A stretch of 64,000 bases of DNA, taken from the NCBI RefSeq assembly GCF_900091585.1, contig NZ_FMHT01000003.1, forward strand, positions 4,145,501-4,209,500, written 5' to 3'. This DNA is from Micromonospora nigra (lineage in GTDB: Bacteria; Actinomycetota; Actinomycetes; Mycobacteriales; Micromonosporaceae). The notes under the pieces were generated by a model. The model was not told where the DNA came from. It was given only the letters and a program-made list of their open reading frames with translations, and made no database searches. Within the stretch, counting starts at the first letter, position 1, and each line of letters begins with the position of its first letter. The translations under genes and the position numbers were made by a program. Shown one piece after another: positions 50,660 to 59,632 of the stretch.

Positions 50660-51754
50660 GTGACGAGCATGCAGCGGAGACTGGCCACGATCCGCGGTGA
50701 CGTGCCGCCGAAGCGGCACAACGCCCGCACGATCGCCGCGCTGACCGGCAACCCCGGCTGCACCCGCCGCGCGGTCCTGGACGGGGCGGGGGTGGACAAG
50801 CCGGCGCTCGCCGAGCGGATCGGGTTCCCGGCGCGGTTCGGGCAGTCCCGCTTCGCGATCAGCCGGGGCAACGCGTTCGAGGCGCAGGTCAAAGCCGACG
50901 GCGGGGCGGAACTGCTGCGGCTGGTGGCACAGCGGCTGGGCGTACCGGTGCCGGCGACGGCCAGTTGGACGGACCTCGGCGTCGGCGCGGACGACACCGC
51001 CGCCCGGCAGCGCCGCTCGGCCGAGGTGCTGCTCGCCGCGCCCGGGGCCGGCGACGCCGCCCTGTTCGACCACCCGATGCTGGGGCTGGATGTGGCCGGG
51101 CAACGGGTGCACCTGGAACCCGACCTGGTCGCCGCCCGCCTCGCCGGCCGGTTCCACGTAGTGGAGATCAAGTCGTTCCCGGTGATCGACGGGCAGGCCG
51201 ACCCGTCGAAGGTGACCGCCGCCGCGATCCAGTCCGCCGTCTACGTGCTGGCCCTGCGGGACCTGCTCGCCGCGCACGGCCACGACCCCGAACTGGTCTC
51301 CCACGACGTGGTGCTGGTCTGCCCCCGCGACTTCGCCAACCAGCCGGTGGCGAGCCTGGTCGACGTGCGCCGGCAACTGCTGGCGCTGCGCCGGCAGCTC
51401 GACCGGATGGCCGGGCTCGACGCGCTGCTGGCCACCGTCCCCGACGACTTCACCGCGGACCCGGACGCCGACCCGGCCACGCTGGCCGCCGCACTGTCCG
51501 GCGTGGAGGCCCGCTACGCCCCGGAATGCCTGGCCGCGTGCGAGCTGGCGTACTTCTGCCGGCAGGAGGCGCGCGGACGGACCGCCGCGTTGGGCCGCGC
51601 GGTGCGCGAGTCGCTGGGCGGTGTCGCCGACGTCGACGACGCCCTGGCGCTCGCGGCCGGCGACCGCGACCCGACCCCGGAGCAGGCCGAGGCCGCCGCG
51701 CTGCTGCGCACCGCCGGCCGGTTGCGCGCCGAGGCGCTGGGCGTCGCCCCGTGA
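50660..51754 (+). CDS. Cas4/RecB-like PD-(D/E)XK nuclease with probable 4Fe-4S cluster
   Basis: The 364-aa protein shows the nuclease core LEPDLVAARLAGRFHVVEIKSF (motif II Asp, motif III ExK) and the downstream Gln motif IQSAVYVLAL. Four cysteines are placed as in Cas4/AddB: Cys34 in NPGCTRRAVL near the N-terminus and Cys290, Cys294, Cys300 (CX3CX5C) near the C-terminus, which suggests a 4Fe-4S cluster. There is no CRISPR array, cas gene or helicase nearby. GTG 50660 is leaderless (TATCGT at 50646-50651). The partner gene overlaps by GTGA. The pair may act in DNA repair or defence; its exact role is unknown. Confidence 0.75.
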   Translation: MTSMQRRLATIRGDVPPKRHNARTIAALTGNPGCTRRAVLDGAGVDKPALAERIGFPARFGQSRFAISRGNAFEAQVKADGGAELLRLVAQRLGVPVPATASWTDLGVGADDTAARQRRSAEVLLAAPGAGDAALFDHPMLGLDVAGQRVHLEPDLVAARLAGRFHVVEIKSFPVIDGQADPSKVTAAAIQSAVYVLALRDLLAAHGHDPELVSHDVVLVCPRDFANQPVASLVDVRRQLLALRRQLDRMAGLDALLATVPDDFTADPDADPATLAAALSGVEARYAPECLAACELAYFCRQEARGRTAALGRAVRESLGGVADVDDALALAAGDRDPTPEQAEAAALLRTAGRLRAEALGVAP

Positions 51755-53232
51755 GTACGCTGCGAGCGCTGGCCCGGGCGCAGGCCGTCGCCGCCGGGGT
51801 GGCCCAGCCGGTGGCCACCGTACGGCACCTGCACCTGTCGACCCGGCCGCTGGTGCTGGTGCCACTGGCCATGGCGGGCGAGGCGAACGCCCCCCTGGCG
51901 GTGCTCGCCGGAACGGCACCGGGCGACGCGCGCCTGCTGGTCGTGCCGCAGCCCCGCAACCGGGACCAGCGGTTCGCCTTCGCGGCCGAGCTGGCCGGGA
52001 TCGTCCTGCCGTACGTGGACGCCCACCGTGGCGCCAACGAGGCGGTGCCCGTGGACCGGGGTCGGGACGTGCGCCTGCGGTATCTGGACGCGCCGCAGGT
52101 GGTGGTGCCGAACACGGCCGGGGTGACGTTCCTGCGGCTGCTCGGCCGCTCCACCCGGTTCCGCCGGCCGGACGGCGACTATCCGGTGCACCCGTCGGTG
52201 CCGCTGCTGGGGCGCTGGTTGACCTTCCTCGCCGAGCGGGCCGAGCATCCGGGCTCGTCGGCGTTGGTGGCGTTGACCGACGCGCTGACCCTGCACTGGG
52301 CCACCGGGCAGAGCGCCGTGGAGGACCAGCACCTGCCGGCGCTGCTCGGCTGGATCGCCCCGCCGGCCGGCTCGACGGGCCCGCAGGCGGCGGCCCACGC
52401 GGAGGACCCGCTGCGGTGCCCGCCGGCCGGGCCCACCACCGACCCCGACTTCGACAACCGGCTCCTCGGCCCGGCGATCGAGGCGTACGCGGCGGCGGGG
52501 GACGACGAGGTGGCCCGCGCCGGGGCGTACGCGGAGCTGGAGAAGCTGCTGCGCGACCAGCTCGCGCCCACCTGGGAGCTGGTGTGGCGCGGCCTGGGAC
52601 TGCTGCGTGCCCTGCCGCCCGGCCCCCGGGTGGCGGGACGCTGGGACGCCGACCGGGACGCCTTCACGGCGTACTGCGACCACCTTGACGCCGACGGTGG
52701 GCCGCAGCCTCGGGTCGACGGCGCGGTGGCCGCCGCGCAACGGCTGCACCGGCTGGAACGGGCGGCGGCCTCCTACGCGGTGCAGCGCGCCTTCGACGAC
52801 CCCCTGGTCATGGCGGAGCACCGGCTGACCGGGGAGGCGTTCGTCGGCGACGTGACGCTGGCGGACCCGGACCGGATCGACGACAGCGGGAAGCGGGCGG
52901 TGCTGCGGCCCCGGATCCAGGTGGTGACCGCCGATCCGGTGGGGGTGCCGGTGGGCGCGACGCTGTCGTCGCCGGTCCGACCCGCGCAGAAGGCACGGGT
53001 GGTGTTCGTGACCCGGGTGGCCGAGGGGCACACCGAGGTGGTGCTGGAGCTGTCCGGCGGAATGGGGCGCGGCCGGAAGGCGACCCCGGGCAGCGTGCCG
53101 CTGGTGGGGGAGCGGCTGTGTTACACCGCCCTGTCGGACGCGTACCTGCCCGCGGCGGACTTTCCGGCGGTGGAGGAGACCCCGTGGACGCACGGCGGCC
53201 CTCCACCGTCCCCCGCCGGCACGGCAACCTGA
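51751..53232 (+). CDS. Partner protein of Cas4-like nuclease, unknown function
   Basis: A 493-aa soluble protein whose GTG start overlaps the nuclease stop (GTGA, 51751-51754), so the two are made together. It has no ATPase, helicase or nuclease motif that I can see. Notable segments are LHLSTRPLVLVPLAMAGEAN, AAELAGIVLPYVDAHRG, a region rich in Trp and Leu (LWRGLGLLRALPPGP-like) and a C-terminal beta-rich part (VLRPRIQVVTADPVGVPVG, KARVVFVTRVAEGHTEVVLE) that looks like an OB or nucleic-acid-binding fold. The function is unknown and the gene is worth targeted study. Confidence 0.7.
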   Translation: MSTLRALARAQAVAAGVAQPVATVRHLHLSTRPLVLVPLAMAGEANAPLAVLAGTAPGDARLLVVPQPRNRDQRFAFAAELAGIVLPYVDAHRGANEAVPVDRGRDVRLRYLDAPQVVVPNTAGVTFLRLLGRSTRFRRPDGDYPVHPSVPLLGRWLTFLAERAEHPGSSALVALTDALTLHWATGQSAVEDQHLPALLGWIAPPAGSTGPQAAAHAEDPLRCPPAGPTTDPDFDNRLLGPAIEAYAAAGDDEVARAGAYAELEKLLRDQLAPTWELVWRGLGLLRALPPGPRVAGRWDADRDAFTAYCDHLDADGGPQPRVDGAVAAAQRLHRLERAAASYAVQRAFDDPLVMAEHRLTGEAFVGDVTLADPDRIDDSGKRAVLRPRIQVVTADPVGVPVGATLSSPVRPAQKARVVFVTRVAEGHTEVVLELSGGMGRGRKATPGSVPLVGERLCYTALSDAYLPAADFPAVEETPWTHGGPPPSPAGTAT

Positions 53233-53603
53233 CTGAGCCCGCGACGGGTGCGGTAGCCACGGTCAAGGGCCGGGGCGCGTCGGATTGGTGACTCCGTGTC
53301 CGGATGGCCCTGGCGAGGGGTCGGGTGCCTGGCTAGTCTTTCGGGGTTTGCCGGGACCGCTCCTCGCCTTCGGGGCTGCCCGCACGAGAGCCGTCGAGGC
53401 TGCCCTTACGAGAGCCTTCGGGGCGGCACGCACGAGAGCCGTCGGGGCGGCACGCACGAGAGGGAGCCGGAACGATCGCTGGGTCGCCACAGGACGTCGA
53501 GCGGGCCGGCGCGGCATCGTCCGCCGCGAGGCGTGTCACGCGCTGGGGTCTGCCCGTCGCGGGCGGCGCGCTGACCGTCGAGGCGATCTGGCTCGTCGCC
53601 GGG
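53233..53603. other. Region before the GGDEF-EAL gene: promoter, repeats and unassigned N-terminus
   Basis: No complete gene lies here. TAGTCT at 53334-53339 could be a -10 box. A 4 x 24-bp tandem repeat occupies 53368-53463. From about 53460 the frame of the next gene is already coding-like (GSPQDVERAGAASSAARRVT, then RWGLPVAGGALTVEAIWLVA), but no ATG, GTG or TTG occurs in that frame after the stop at 53334-53336 until 53604. A GGGAG run at 53462-53466 precedes an ATC codon at 53475. Confidence 0.55.
53368..53463. repeat. Four tandem 24-bp repeats
   Basis: Units at 53368, 53392, 53416 and 53440, each of 24 bp, alternate between a CTTCGGGGC and a CGTCGRGGC start and share the CACGAGAG-type end. 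The 24-bp period keeps reading frame. It is too short and has no spacers, so it is not CRISPR. Confidence 0.9.
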
Positions 53604-55895
53604 TTGCCCGGAGCCGCACTGGCCAGCGACCTCGGCGCGCTGACCGTCGCGGTCTGGTCCATGGTGGCGTGTGCCGACGCGGCCCGGCGGCATCCCGCCG
53701 CGCTGCGCCGGTTCTGGCTGCTGCTGGCGGTCACCATGGGTCTCGCCGCCGTCGGCCGGGCGCTGTGGACGGTGTTCCGGCTCACCGGTGACGACCTGCC
53801 GCACACGCCGCTGATCGGCGCGGTGTTCACCGCCGGGATCGTCACCGGCACCGCCGCGTTGCTGTGCGCCGGGTCCGCTCCCCGAAGTCTCGTCGGCCGG
53901 GCCCGCACCGTGCTCGACGGGATGATCGTCGCGCTGGCGCTCATCCCGATCGGCTGGGTGCTGGTGTTCCGGGGCATCGCCGCCGCAGACCTGAGCGATC
54001 CACTGCGCACCTTCGGCCTGCTCTACCCGATGCTCGACCTGATGCAGCTGACCATTCTCGTCGCGGTCGCCGGGCCGGGTCGGCCGGTGTGGCTACCGAT
54101 GACGCTGATCGGTGTCGGGCTGGCCGTACGCGTCGTCGCCGACGCCGCGTACGTCTCGCTGTTCGCCGCCGGCGAGTACGCCCCCGGCCACCCGATCGAC
54201 GTGTGCTGGCCGCTGACGTACCTGCTGATCGGGGTGGCGACCCGCCATCCGCCGCCGCACCGCGACGCCGGTGACGACAAGCGCGATTCGCCGCTGCCGC
54301 CGCGGTGGCGGGTGGCACTGCCGTACCTGCCGGTCGGCGGGGCCATCGTGGCGGTGGTGCTGACCCGGCGGCCGACCGGGCAGACCCCACCGCTGGTCTT
54401 CGCCGCCCTGATGGCGCTGCTGGCGGCACTGGCGCTGCGGCAGGGCCTGGCCGCCAACGAGAACCTGCGGCTGGTGGCCCGGCTGCGCCACCTCGCGTAC
54501 GTCGACCAGCTCACCGGGCTGCCCAACCGGCTGACGTTCGTCCGGCGGCTGCGGGCCGGCCTGCGGGACAAGCCCGCCGTGGCCGTCCTGCTCCTCGACC
54601 TGGACGGGTTCAAGCAGGTCAACGACCGGTTCGGGCACACCGCCGGGGACACCCTGCTGGCCGGCCTGGCCGCTCGGATGCGCGCCGCCGTCGCCGACGA
54701 CGGGATGATCGCCCGGCTCGGCGGCGACGAGTTCGCGGTGTTGCTCGCCGGGGGCCGCCCGGTGACGCCGGAACGGCTGGCCGAGCGGCTGCTCGCCGCG
54801 CTGCACCCGTCGTCGGGGGAGGAGGTCGTCGGGGTGCATCCGTCGGCCAGCATCGGCATCGCCGAGTACGGTCCCCGGCACACCTCGTACACCGACCTGC
54901 TCCGGGACGCCGACATCGCGATGTACGCGGCCAAGGCCGCCGGCAAGTCCGCGTACCGGCGGTGCACGCCGGCGCTGCGGGAATCGGCGGTCAGTCGCGC
55001 CGAGCTGATCGCCGACCTGCGTCGGGCCGTCGACGAACAGCAGCTGCACCTGGACTTCCAGCCCATCGTCGACCTGTCCACGGGCACGGTGCGCAGCGCC
55101 GAGGCGCTGGTGCGGTGGCGGCACCCCCGGCTGGGGCTGCTCAGCCCGGCGCGGTTCCTGCCGCTGGCCGAGGAGACCGGGCTGGTCGTACCCATCGACC
55201 GGTGGGTGATCCGGGAGGCGTGCCGGGCGGCGGCCAGTTGGCGCGACCGGCTGCCGGAGGCGACCGTGGCGGTGAACATCGCCGCGGCCCACCTGCGCCG
55301 CCCCGACCTGGTCGCCACGGTCACCGCCGCCACCGGCGAGGCGGGCCTGGCGCCGCAGGCGCTGACCCTGGAGCTGACCGAGTCGGCGTTGATCGAGGAC
55401 ACCGATGCGGTGCTGGACCGGCTGGGCCGGCTGCGCGAGCTGGGGGTGCGGATCGCGATCGACGACTTCGGTACCGGCTACTCGTCGCTGAGCTATCTGC
55501 ATCGCATCCCCGCCACCGAGTTGAAGATCGACCGCTCGTTCGTGTCGCGGATCCCCGAGGACGCCCGCGCGTACGCGACCGTGGAGATGGTGACCCGGCT
55601 CGCGGGCGCCTTCGATCTGCGCGTGGTGGCCGAGGGGGTGGAGACCGACGGGCAGCACGCGGCGGTCGCCGCGATCGGCTGCGCCCAGGGCCAGGGCTGG
55701 CGGTACGGCCGCCCGGCCAGCCTCGCCGAGTTGCATGGCCGGGCCGGTTCGGGTGCCGGTGCCGCGCCCGGCGGGGGTTCGGGTGCCGGGGCCGTGCCCG
55801 GCGGTGGGCTGAAGGCCGGGGCCGTGTCCGGCGGTGGACCGGACCCCGCGGGGCGGGTGACCGGTGCCGCAGAATCGGGCTTGACCCTCACGTAA
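53604..55895 (+). CDS. GGDEF-EAL bifunctional cyclic-di-GMP protein with membrane sensor region
   Basis: A 763-aa protein from TTG 53604. About eight membrane helices fill residues 1-290. A GGDEF domain follows (DLDGFKQVNDRFGHTAGDTL; active motif GGDEF intact in RLGGDEFAVLL), then an EAL domain (AEALVRWRHPRLGLL, TELKIDRSFV, DDFGTGYSSL). Both catalytic motifs are complete, so it may both make and degrade c-di-GMP. The C-terminus is Gly/Ala low complexity (APGGGSGAGAVPGGG). Coding sequence seems to begin upstream, near 53475, with no usual start codon, so the first membrane helix may be lost with the listed start. Confidence 0.9.
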   Translation: MPGAALASDLGALTVAVWSMVACADAARRHPAALRRFWLLLAVTMGLAAVGRALWTVFRLTGDDLPHTPLIGAVFTAGIVTGTAALLCAGSAPRSLVGRARTVLDGMIVALALIPIGWVLVFRGIAAADLSDPLRTFGLLYPMLDLMQLTILVAVAGPGRPVWLPMTLIGVGLAVRVVADAAYVSLFAAGEYAPGHPIDVCWPLTYLLIGVATRHPPPHRDAGDDKRDSPLPPRWRVALPYLPVGGAIVAVVLTRRPTGQTPPLVFAALMALLAALALRQGLAANENLRLVARLRHLAYVDQLTGLPNRLTFVRRLRAGLRDKPAVAVLLLDLDGFKQVNDRFGHTAGDTLLAGLAARMRAAVADDGMIARLGGDEFAVLLAGGRPVTPERLAERLLAALHPSSGEEVVGVHPSASIGIAEYGPRHTSYTDLLRDADIAMYAAKAAGKSAYRRCTPALRESAVSRAELIADLRRAVDEQQLHLDFQPIVDLSTGTVRSAEALVRWRHPRLGLLSPARFLPLAEETGLVVPIDRWVIREACRAAASWRDRLPEATVAVNIAAAHLRRPDLVATVTAATGEAGLAPQALTLELTESALIEDTDAVLDRLGRLRELGVRIAIDDFGTGYSSLSYLHRIPATELKIDRSFVSRIPEDARAYATVEMVTRLAGAFDLRVVAEGVETDGQHAAVAAIGCAQGQGWRYGRPASLAELHGRAGSGAGAAPGGGSGAGAVPGGGLKAGAVSGGGPDPAGRVTGAAESGLTLT

Positions 55896-55934
55896 CGGCA
55901 GGCGGGACCGTGGTTCCCAGGAAGGGAGGGAACC

Positions 55935-56693
55935 ATGGCGTACACCGTGGGCCAGGTCGCCCGGTTCGCCGGGGTGACCGTGCGGACGCTGCACCACTAC
56001 GACGAGATCGGGCTGCTGTCGCCGAGCGGGCGCACCCCCGCCGGCTACCGCCGTTACGACGACGTGGACCTGGAGCGCCTCCAGCTCGTGCGGTACTACC
56101 GCGAGCTGGGGTTCCCGCTGGAGGAGATCGCCGTGATCCTCGACGACCCGGCGAGCGACCCGGCGGTGCACCTGCGCCGCCAGCACGAGCTGCTCAGCGC
56201 GCGGATCGCGCGGTTGCAGGAGATGGTCGCGGCGATCGAGTTCGCGATGGAGGCGAGCAAGTTGGACATCAGGCTGACCCCACAGGAGCGGTTCGAGGTC
56301 TTCGGCGACTTCGAGCCGGAGGCACACGAGGAGGAGGCGCGGCGGCGCTGGGGCGACACCGACGCCTACCGGGAGTCGATCCGGCGCGCGTCGGGCTACT
56401 CGAAGGAGGACTGGCTGCGGATCAGGGAGGAGACCGAGGACTGGGGGCGGCGGATCGTCGCGCTGATGGCCTCGGGCACGCCCGCCGACAGCCCGGCGGC
56501 GATGGACCTGGCCGAGGAACACCGGCAGCACATCGTCCGCTGGTTCTACGACTGCCCGTACGAGGTCCACACCGGGTTGGCCGACATGTACCTGGCCGAC
56601 GAGCGGTTCCTCGGGCACTACGAGGCGATGGCCCCCGGGCTGGGGGCGTATCTGCACGAGGCGATCCACGCCAACGCGATCACCCGGGCGTGA
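55935..56693 (+). CDS. MerR family regulator of TipA type
   Basis: The 252-aa protein has an N-terminal MerR HTH: AYTVGQVARFAGVTVRTLHH then YDEIGLLSPSGRTPAGYRRY. A coiled-coil dimerisation helix (about 75-110) and a C-terminal TipAS domain (about 125-250) follow, which in TipAL binds thiopeptide antibiotics and triggers transcription. ATG 55935 follows GGGAGGGAACC. It stands 39 nt after the GGDEF-EAL gene on the same strand, but the strong ribosome site suggests independent translation. The inducer and target promoter are unknown. Confidence 0.92.
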   Translation: MAYTVGQVARFAGVTVRTLHHYDEIGLLSPSGRTPAGYRRYDDVDLERLQLVRYYRELGFPLEEIAVILDDPASDPAVHLRRQHELLSARIARLQEMVAAIEFAMEASKLDIRLTPQERFEVFGDFEPEAHEEEARRRWGDTDAYRESIRRASGYSKEDWLRIREETEDWGRRIVALMASGTPADSPAAMDLAEEHRQHIVRWFYDCPYEVHTGLADMYLADERFLGHYEAMAPGLGAYLHEAIHANAITRA

Positions 56694-56799
56694 CGATCGG
56701 AGCGGTGAACGGGTCGGCCCGTCGGGGGGTGGTGGTCCCGGCGGGTCGGCCCGGGGGAGGATGGCCGTGATCGTCGTTACTCCCGGGAGGTCCTCGCTC

Positions 56800-57084
56800 G
56801 TGTTCATCGTCGCCGGCACCCTCTACGTCGACCCCGCCGAGCGGGACGACTATCTCGCGTCCTGCGAGGAGGTCGTCCGTCAGGCACGGTCCGCTCCCGG
56901 TTGTGTCGACTTCGCGATCAGCGGCGACCTGGTCGAGCCGGGGCGGATCAACGTCTACGAGCGGTGGGAGTCCGACGAGCAGCTGCTCGACTTCCGTGGC
57001 TCCGGCCCCGACCGGGAGCAGACGGTGGCCATCATGGGCGCCGAGGTGCACAAGTTCCGCATCTCCACGGTGGAGTCGCCCTGA
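56800..57084 (+). CDS. Antibiotic biosynthesis monooxygenase (ABM) family protein
   Basis: The 94-aa protein has the ABM ferredoxin-like core: MFIVAGTLYVDPAERDDYLA, SAPGCVDFAIS, GRINVYERWESDEQLLDF. ABM proteins are small cofactor-free oxygenases or quinol-modifying dimers. GTG 56800 is preferred because GGGAGG (56785-56790) lies 9 nt upstream; ATG 56761 is in frame but has its GGGGGAGG directly adjacent. It follows the TipA-like regulator by 106 nt and may be under its control. Confidence 0.8.
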   Translation: MFIVAGTLYVDPAERDDYLASCEEVVRQARSAPGCVDFAISGDLVEPGRINVYERWESDEQLLDFRGSGPDREQTVAIMGAEVHKFRISTVESP

Positions 57085-57312
57085 GTCGACGCGTCGCGCC
57101 CGCCGCCGACGCGCCATCCACGACGCGCCACCGCCGACGCGCCCTCGTCGCCACGCCCACCGAACCTGAATCGACGCACGAAAACCCCCTTATCGTCCGA
57201 TTTCGTCCGCCGTTCGGGTAAATCGTGCTGATCCGGCGTGTCCGCAGCCGCCTGCCTCCGAGTTGACCCAGGTGACACCCCCGTTGGTGGCCTGCTCGGC
57301 GAAGGAGTCGGC

Positions 57313-58449
57313 GTGGCAAGGACAGATTCGACGGGTTCCACCTGGCGCTACCGCTGGGCGCGTCAGCAGAACGAACGCCGGCTGCGGGCGTACCGCGGCG
57401 CGGACGACGCGTGGCGACGCCGCGACGAGGAGCTGCGCCGGCTGCGCACCCTCGCCGAGGACTGCCACGGCACGGTCGAGGCCGGCAGCGGGCTCGCCCT
57501 GGAACTCGCCTCCGACGAGGTGGTCTTCCGGGTCCTGCCGGCCGTGCACCTGGTGGAGGTGCGGCACACCGCGGTGCTTCCCGCGCCCGACCTCACCGTC
57601 ACCCCGCAGACCGGGCCGCTGCGCGCCCGCCGCCCCGACGGGGTGCGCGTGGCCGACACCGGGATCGCCGTCATCACCAACCGCCGGCTGGTGCTGCTCG
57701 GCGGGCGGGGCCGGCGCGACTGGGCGTACGGCCGGATGACCGGCCTCGCCCACGACCCGCACGCCCCCGTCACCCTGCTCCAGGTGCTCGACCGCCGTCG
57801 AGCCTCCGGGCTGATGCTGCCCGTCGACGCCGCCGCCGACTTCCGGTTCGTGCTCACCCTGGCCTTCGCCGACGCGATCGAGCAGCGTCACACGGTTGTC
57901 GCCCAGCTCGACGAGCTGATCGCCGAACACGCCCAGCTCAAGCCGTTCCGGCCGACCATCGCCACCCCCGCCCAGGCCCGGCTGTCGTCGTTGGTGCCCG
58001 GCGGCCGGCGCACCGTCGCGGTCGCCGCCGGCCTGGTGCTGATGGTGCCGGTGGCGCTCGCCACGTCGGATCCGTCGGACCCGACCGGCCCGGAGCTCGC
58101 CGTCGCGGCCACCCCCGCCCCGCCCGGCTCCCCGGCCGCCGCGAAGACGACCCCGAAACCGCGCGGGGCCACCGGCTCGGCGAAGCCGCGACGCGGTGGC
58201 ACCTCGCCCTCGCCGACGCGCGACCAGCTCTGCGGTGCCCCCGCCAATCCGATGGGGTACGGCTTCTGCGGCGGCGACCGCATCCGCAGGCCGGCCGCCG
58301 AGGTGTGCGACTGGTTCGACTGCGTACCACAGTTCTGGGCCGGACGCGGCTACCTGGTGCAGTGCCGCGACGGCTCGGTCAGCCTCGCCGGTGGCAGCCC
58401 TCGGGCCTGCGCCGCACACGACGGGGTACGGCGCGCCGTCCGGGACTGA
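57313..58449 (+). CDS. Single-pass membrane protein with extracellular Cys-rich (DUF3761-like) tail
   Basis: A 378-aa protein. The N-terminal cytoplasmic domain (about residues 1-230) begins with charged helices (WARQQNERRLRAYRGADDAW) and continues with beta-rich sequence including VITNRRLVLLGG, a PH-like pattern. One membrane helix (TVAVAAGLVLMVPVALATS) is followed by a Pro/Thr/Lys linker and a C-terminal Cys-rich domain with six cysteines (CGAPANPMGYGFCGG, CDWFDC, YLVQCRDGSVS, ACAAHDG) similar in layout to DUF3761. GTG 57313 follows GAAGGAG. The function is unknown. Confidence 0.65.
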   Translation: MARTDSTGSTWRYRWARQQNERRLRAYRGADDAWRRRDEELRRLRTLAEDCHGTVEAGSGLALELASDEVVFRVLPAVHLVEVRHTAVLPAPDLTVTPQTGPLRARRPDGVRVADTGIAVITNRRLVLLGGRGRRDWAYGRMTGLAHDPHAPVTLLQVLDRRRASGLMLPVDAAADFRFVLTLAFADAIEQRHTVVAQLDELIAEHAQLKPFRPTIATPAQARLSSLVPGGRRTVAVAAGLVLMVPVALATSDPSDPTGPELAVAATPAPPGSPAAAKTTPKPRGATGSAKPRRGGTSPSPTRDQLCGAPANPMGYGFCGGDRIRRPAAEVCDWFDCVPQFWAGRGYLVQCRDGSVSLAGGSPRACAAHDGVRRAVRD

Positions 58450-58546
58450 CGCCCGGGCGCCGGCGGCTGCCCTGCCGCCCCGGCCGGACCGACCCTGACG
58501 CTGCCCCTCACCGTGACTCCGGCACTCCGGCCCGTTGGGCTGCGGG

Positions 58547-58915
58547 TCAACCGGGCAGGTGGCAGACCGCCTCGACGTTGTTGCCGTCGGGGTCGCGGAC
58601 GAACGCGCCGAAGTAGTGGGGGTGGTATTCGGGCCAGGTCCGGGGCGCGTGCAGCACCTGTGCGCCGGCCGCGACCGCCGCGTCGTGGAACGCCTGCACG
58701 GCGGCGCGGTCGGGCGCGGTGAACGCCACGTGGTTCTCGCGGCCGGGGCCCTCGTCGGTCGCCGGGCTGACCCAGAAGTCCGGCTCGGTGGTGCCGAAGC
58801 CGATCGCCTCCGGATAGTCGAGCAGCCGCCTGCCGCCCAGCGGGGCGAGGACGGTGTCGTAGAACGCGGCGCTGGTGGCCAGGTCGCGGACCTGGATGCC
58901 GAGGTGGTCGATCAT
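58547..58915 (-). CDS. VOC (glyoxalase/dioxygenase) superfamily protein
   Basis: The 122-aa protein begins MIDHLGIQVRDLATSAAFYD, the typical first beta-alpha unit with a metal-ligand His4, and has the second-half ligands in ENHVAFTAPDRAAV (His) and DPDGNNVEAVCH (Glu). It is probably a metal-dependent lyase, isomerase or resistance protein, but the substrate cannot be told. ATG 58915 follows GGAGGAG with 6-nt spacing, so I reject the 13-residue upstream extension. It is transcribed alone. Confidence 0.85.
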   Translation of the reverse strand: MIDHLGIQVRDLATSAAFYDTVLAPLGGRRLLDYPEAIGFGTTEPDFWVSPATDEGPGRENHVAFTAPDRAAVQAFHDAAVAAGAQVLHAPRTWPEYHPHYFGAFVRDPDGNNVEAVCHLPG

Positions 58916-59116
58916 CGGAGACTCCTCCGTCGTCGCTGTCGGGCGAGGTGTCATGGTCGAACTCGACGCTAGGCCCGGGGTACGACACCTTTCCGGCCCA
59001 TGATCCGTTCCCCGCCGGGCCAGGGCGCGAAGCGGGCGGGGAGCCCGGTGTGCGGCAGATCGGGGTGTCGACGGCCGGGGGCAGCGCGAGACGCCGCATG
59101 TCGGGCTTGTCGGTCG

Positions 59117-59590
59117 TCAGACTCGTCCCGGTGGGCCGACGGCGCTCCTGGCCTGGTCGGCGACCCGGTCGGCGAGGTGCCGCAGGGCGGGGGCGGCGGC
59201 CAGGAGCTGTTCCCGCTCCGGGGCGTCCAGCCCGGCGAGCGCGGCGGCGAGCAGGTCCCGCCGGTGTCGCTGGTGGGCGGTGATGCGGTCCCGCGCCGCG
59301 TCGGTCAGGTCGAGTCGGACGCTACGCCGGTCGGCGGGGTCGCGCTCGCGGCGCAGCAGGCCCGCGCCGGTCAGCTCGCCGACCAGCGTGCTGACCGTGT
59401 TGGGGGCGGTGCCGAGGCGTTCGGCGGCCTCCCGGACGCCGATCCCCGGTTGCCGCTGCACGAGCAGCAGCACCTCGACCTGGGCGTCGGGCAGGGCGAC
59501 CCGGCCGGCGCGCTGGGTCGCCGCCCGGCGCAGCACCCGGTGCAGGTCGCCCAGTGCCCCACCGAGCAGGCCCAGCGTCTCCTCCGTCAC
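59117..59590 (-). CDS. MarR family transcriptional regulator
   Basis: The 157-aa protein has the MarR winged HTH: PDAQVEVLLLVQRQPGIGVR, AAERLGTAPNTVSTLVGELT, then GAGLLRRERDPADRRSVRLD with the wing RRSVRLDLTD. It is divergent from an MFS drug exporter, and the 81-nt gap holds a palindrome (59615-59632), the classic arrangement in which MarR represses both genes until a ligand binds. GTG 59590 follows GAAGGGA at 8-nt spacing. The open frame to 60913 is antisense to the exporter and is not part of the gene. Confidence 0.9.
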   Translation of the reverse strand: MTEETLGLLGGALGDLHRVLRRAATQRAGRVALPDAQVEVLLLVQRQPGIGVREAAERLGTAPNTVSTLVGELTGAGLLRRERDPADRRSVRLDLTDAARDRITAHQRHRRDLLAAALAGLDAPEREQLLAAAPALRHLADRVADQARSAVGPPGRV

Positions 59591-59614
59591 ACGGAAGTCC
59601 CTTCGCGATGCAAC

Positions 59615-59632
59615 AACTCTGTAGCCAGAGCT
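59615..59632. promoter_or_regulatory. Putative MarR operator between marR and MFS genes
   Basis: AACTCTG-TAGC-CAGAGCT is a 7-bp inverted repeat with one mismatch. A possible -10 for the MFS gene, TATCGT (59632-59637), abuts it, so binding would block that promoter. Confidence 0.6.

Noticed and set aside
53368..53463. CRISPR array
   Set aside because: The four 24-bp units are directly abutting with no spacers and preserve reading frame; there are no cas1/cas2 genes. The Cas4-like gene nearby is not evidence enough.
53285..53791. Plus-strand frame with octapeptide repeats as the true start of the GGDEF-EAL protein
   Set aside because: It is out of phase with the membrane and GGDEF domains and ends at 53791; only a frameshift would join them, and the other frame is already coding-like from about 53475.
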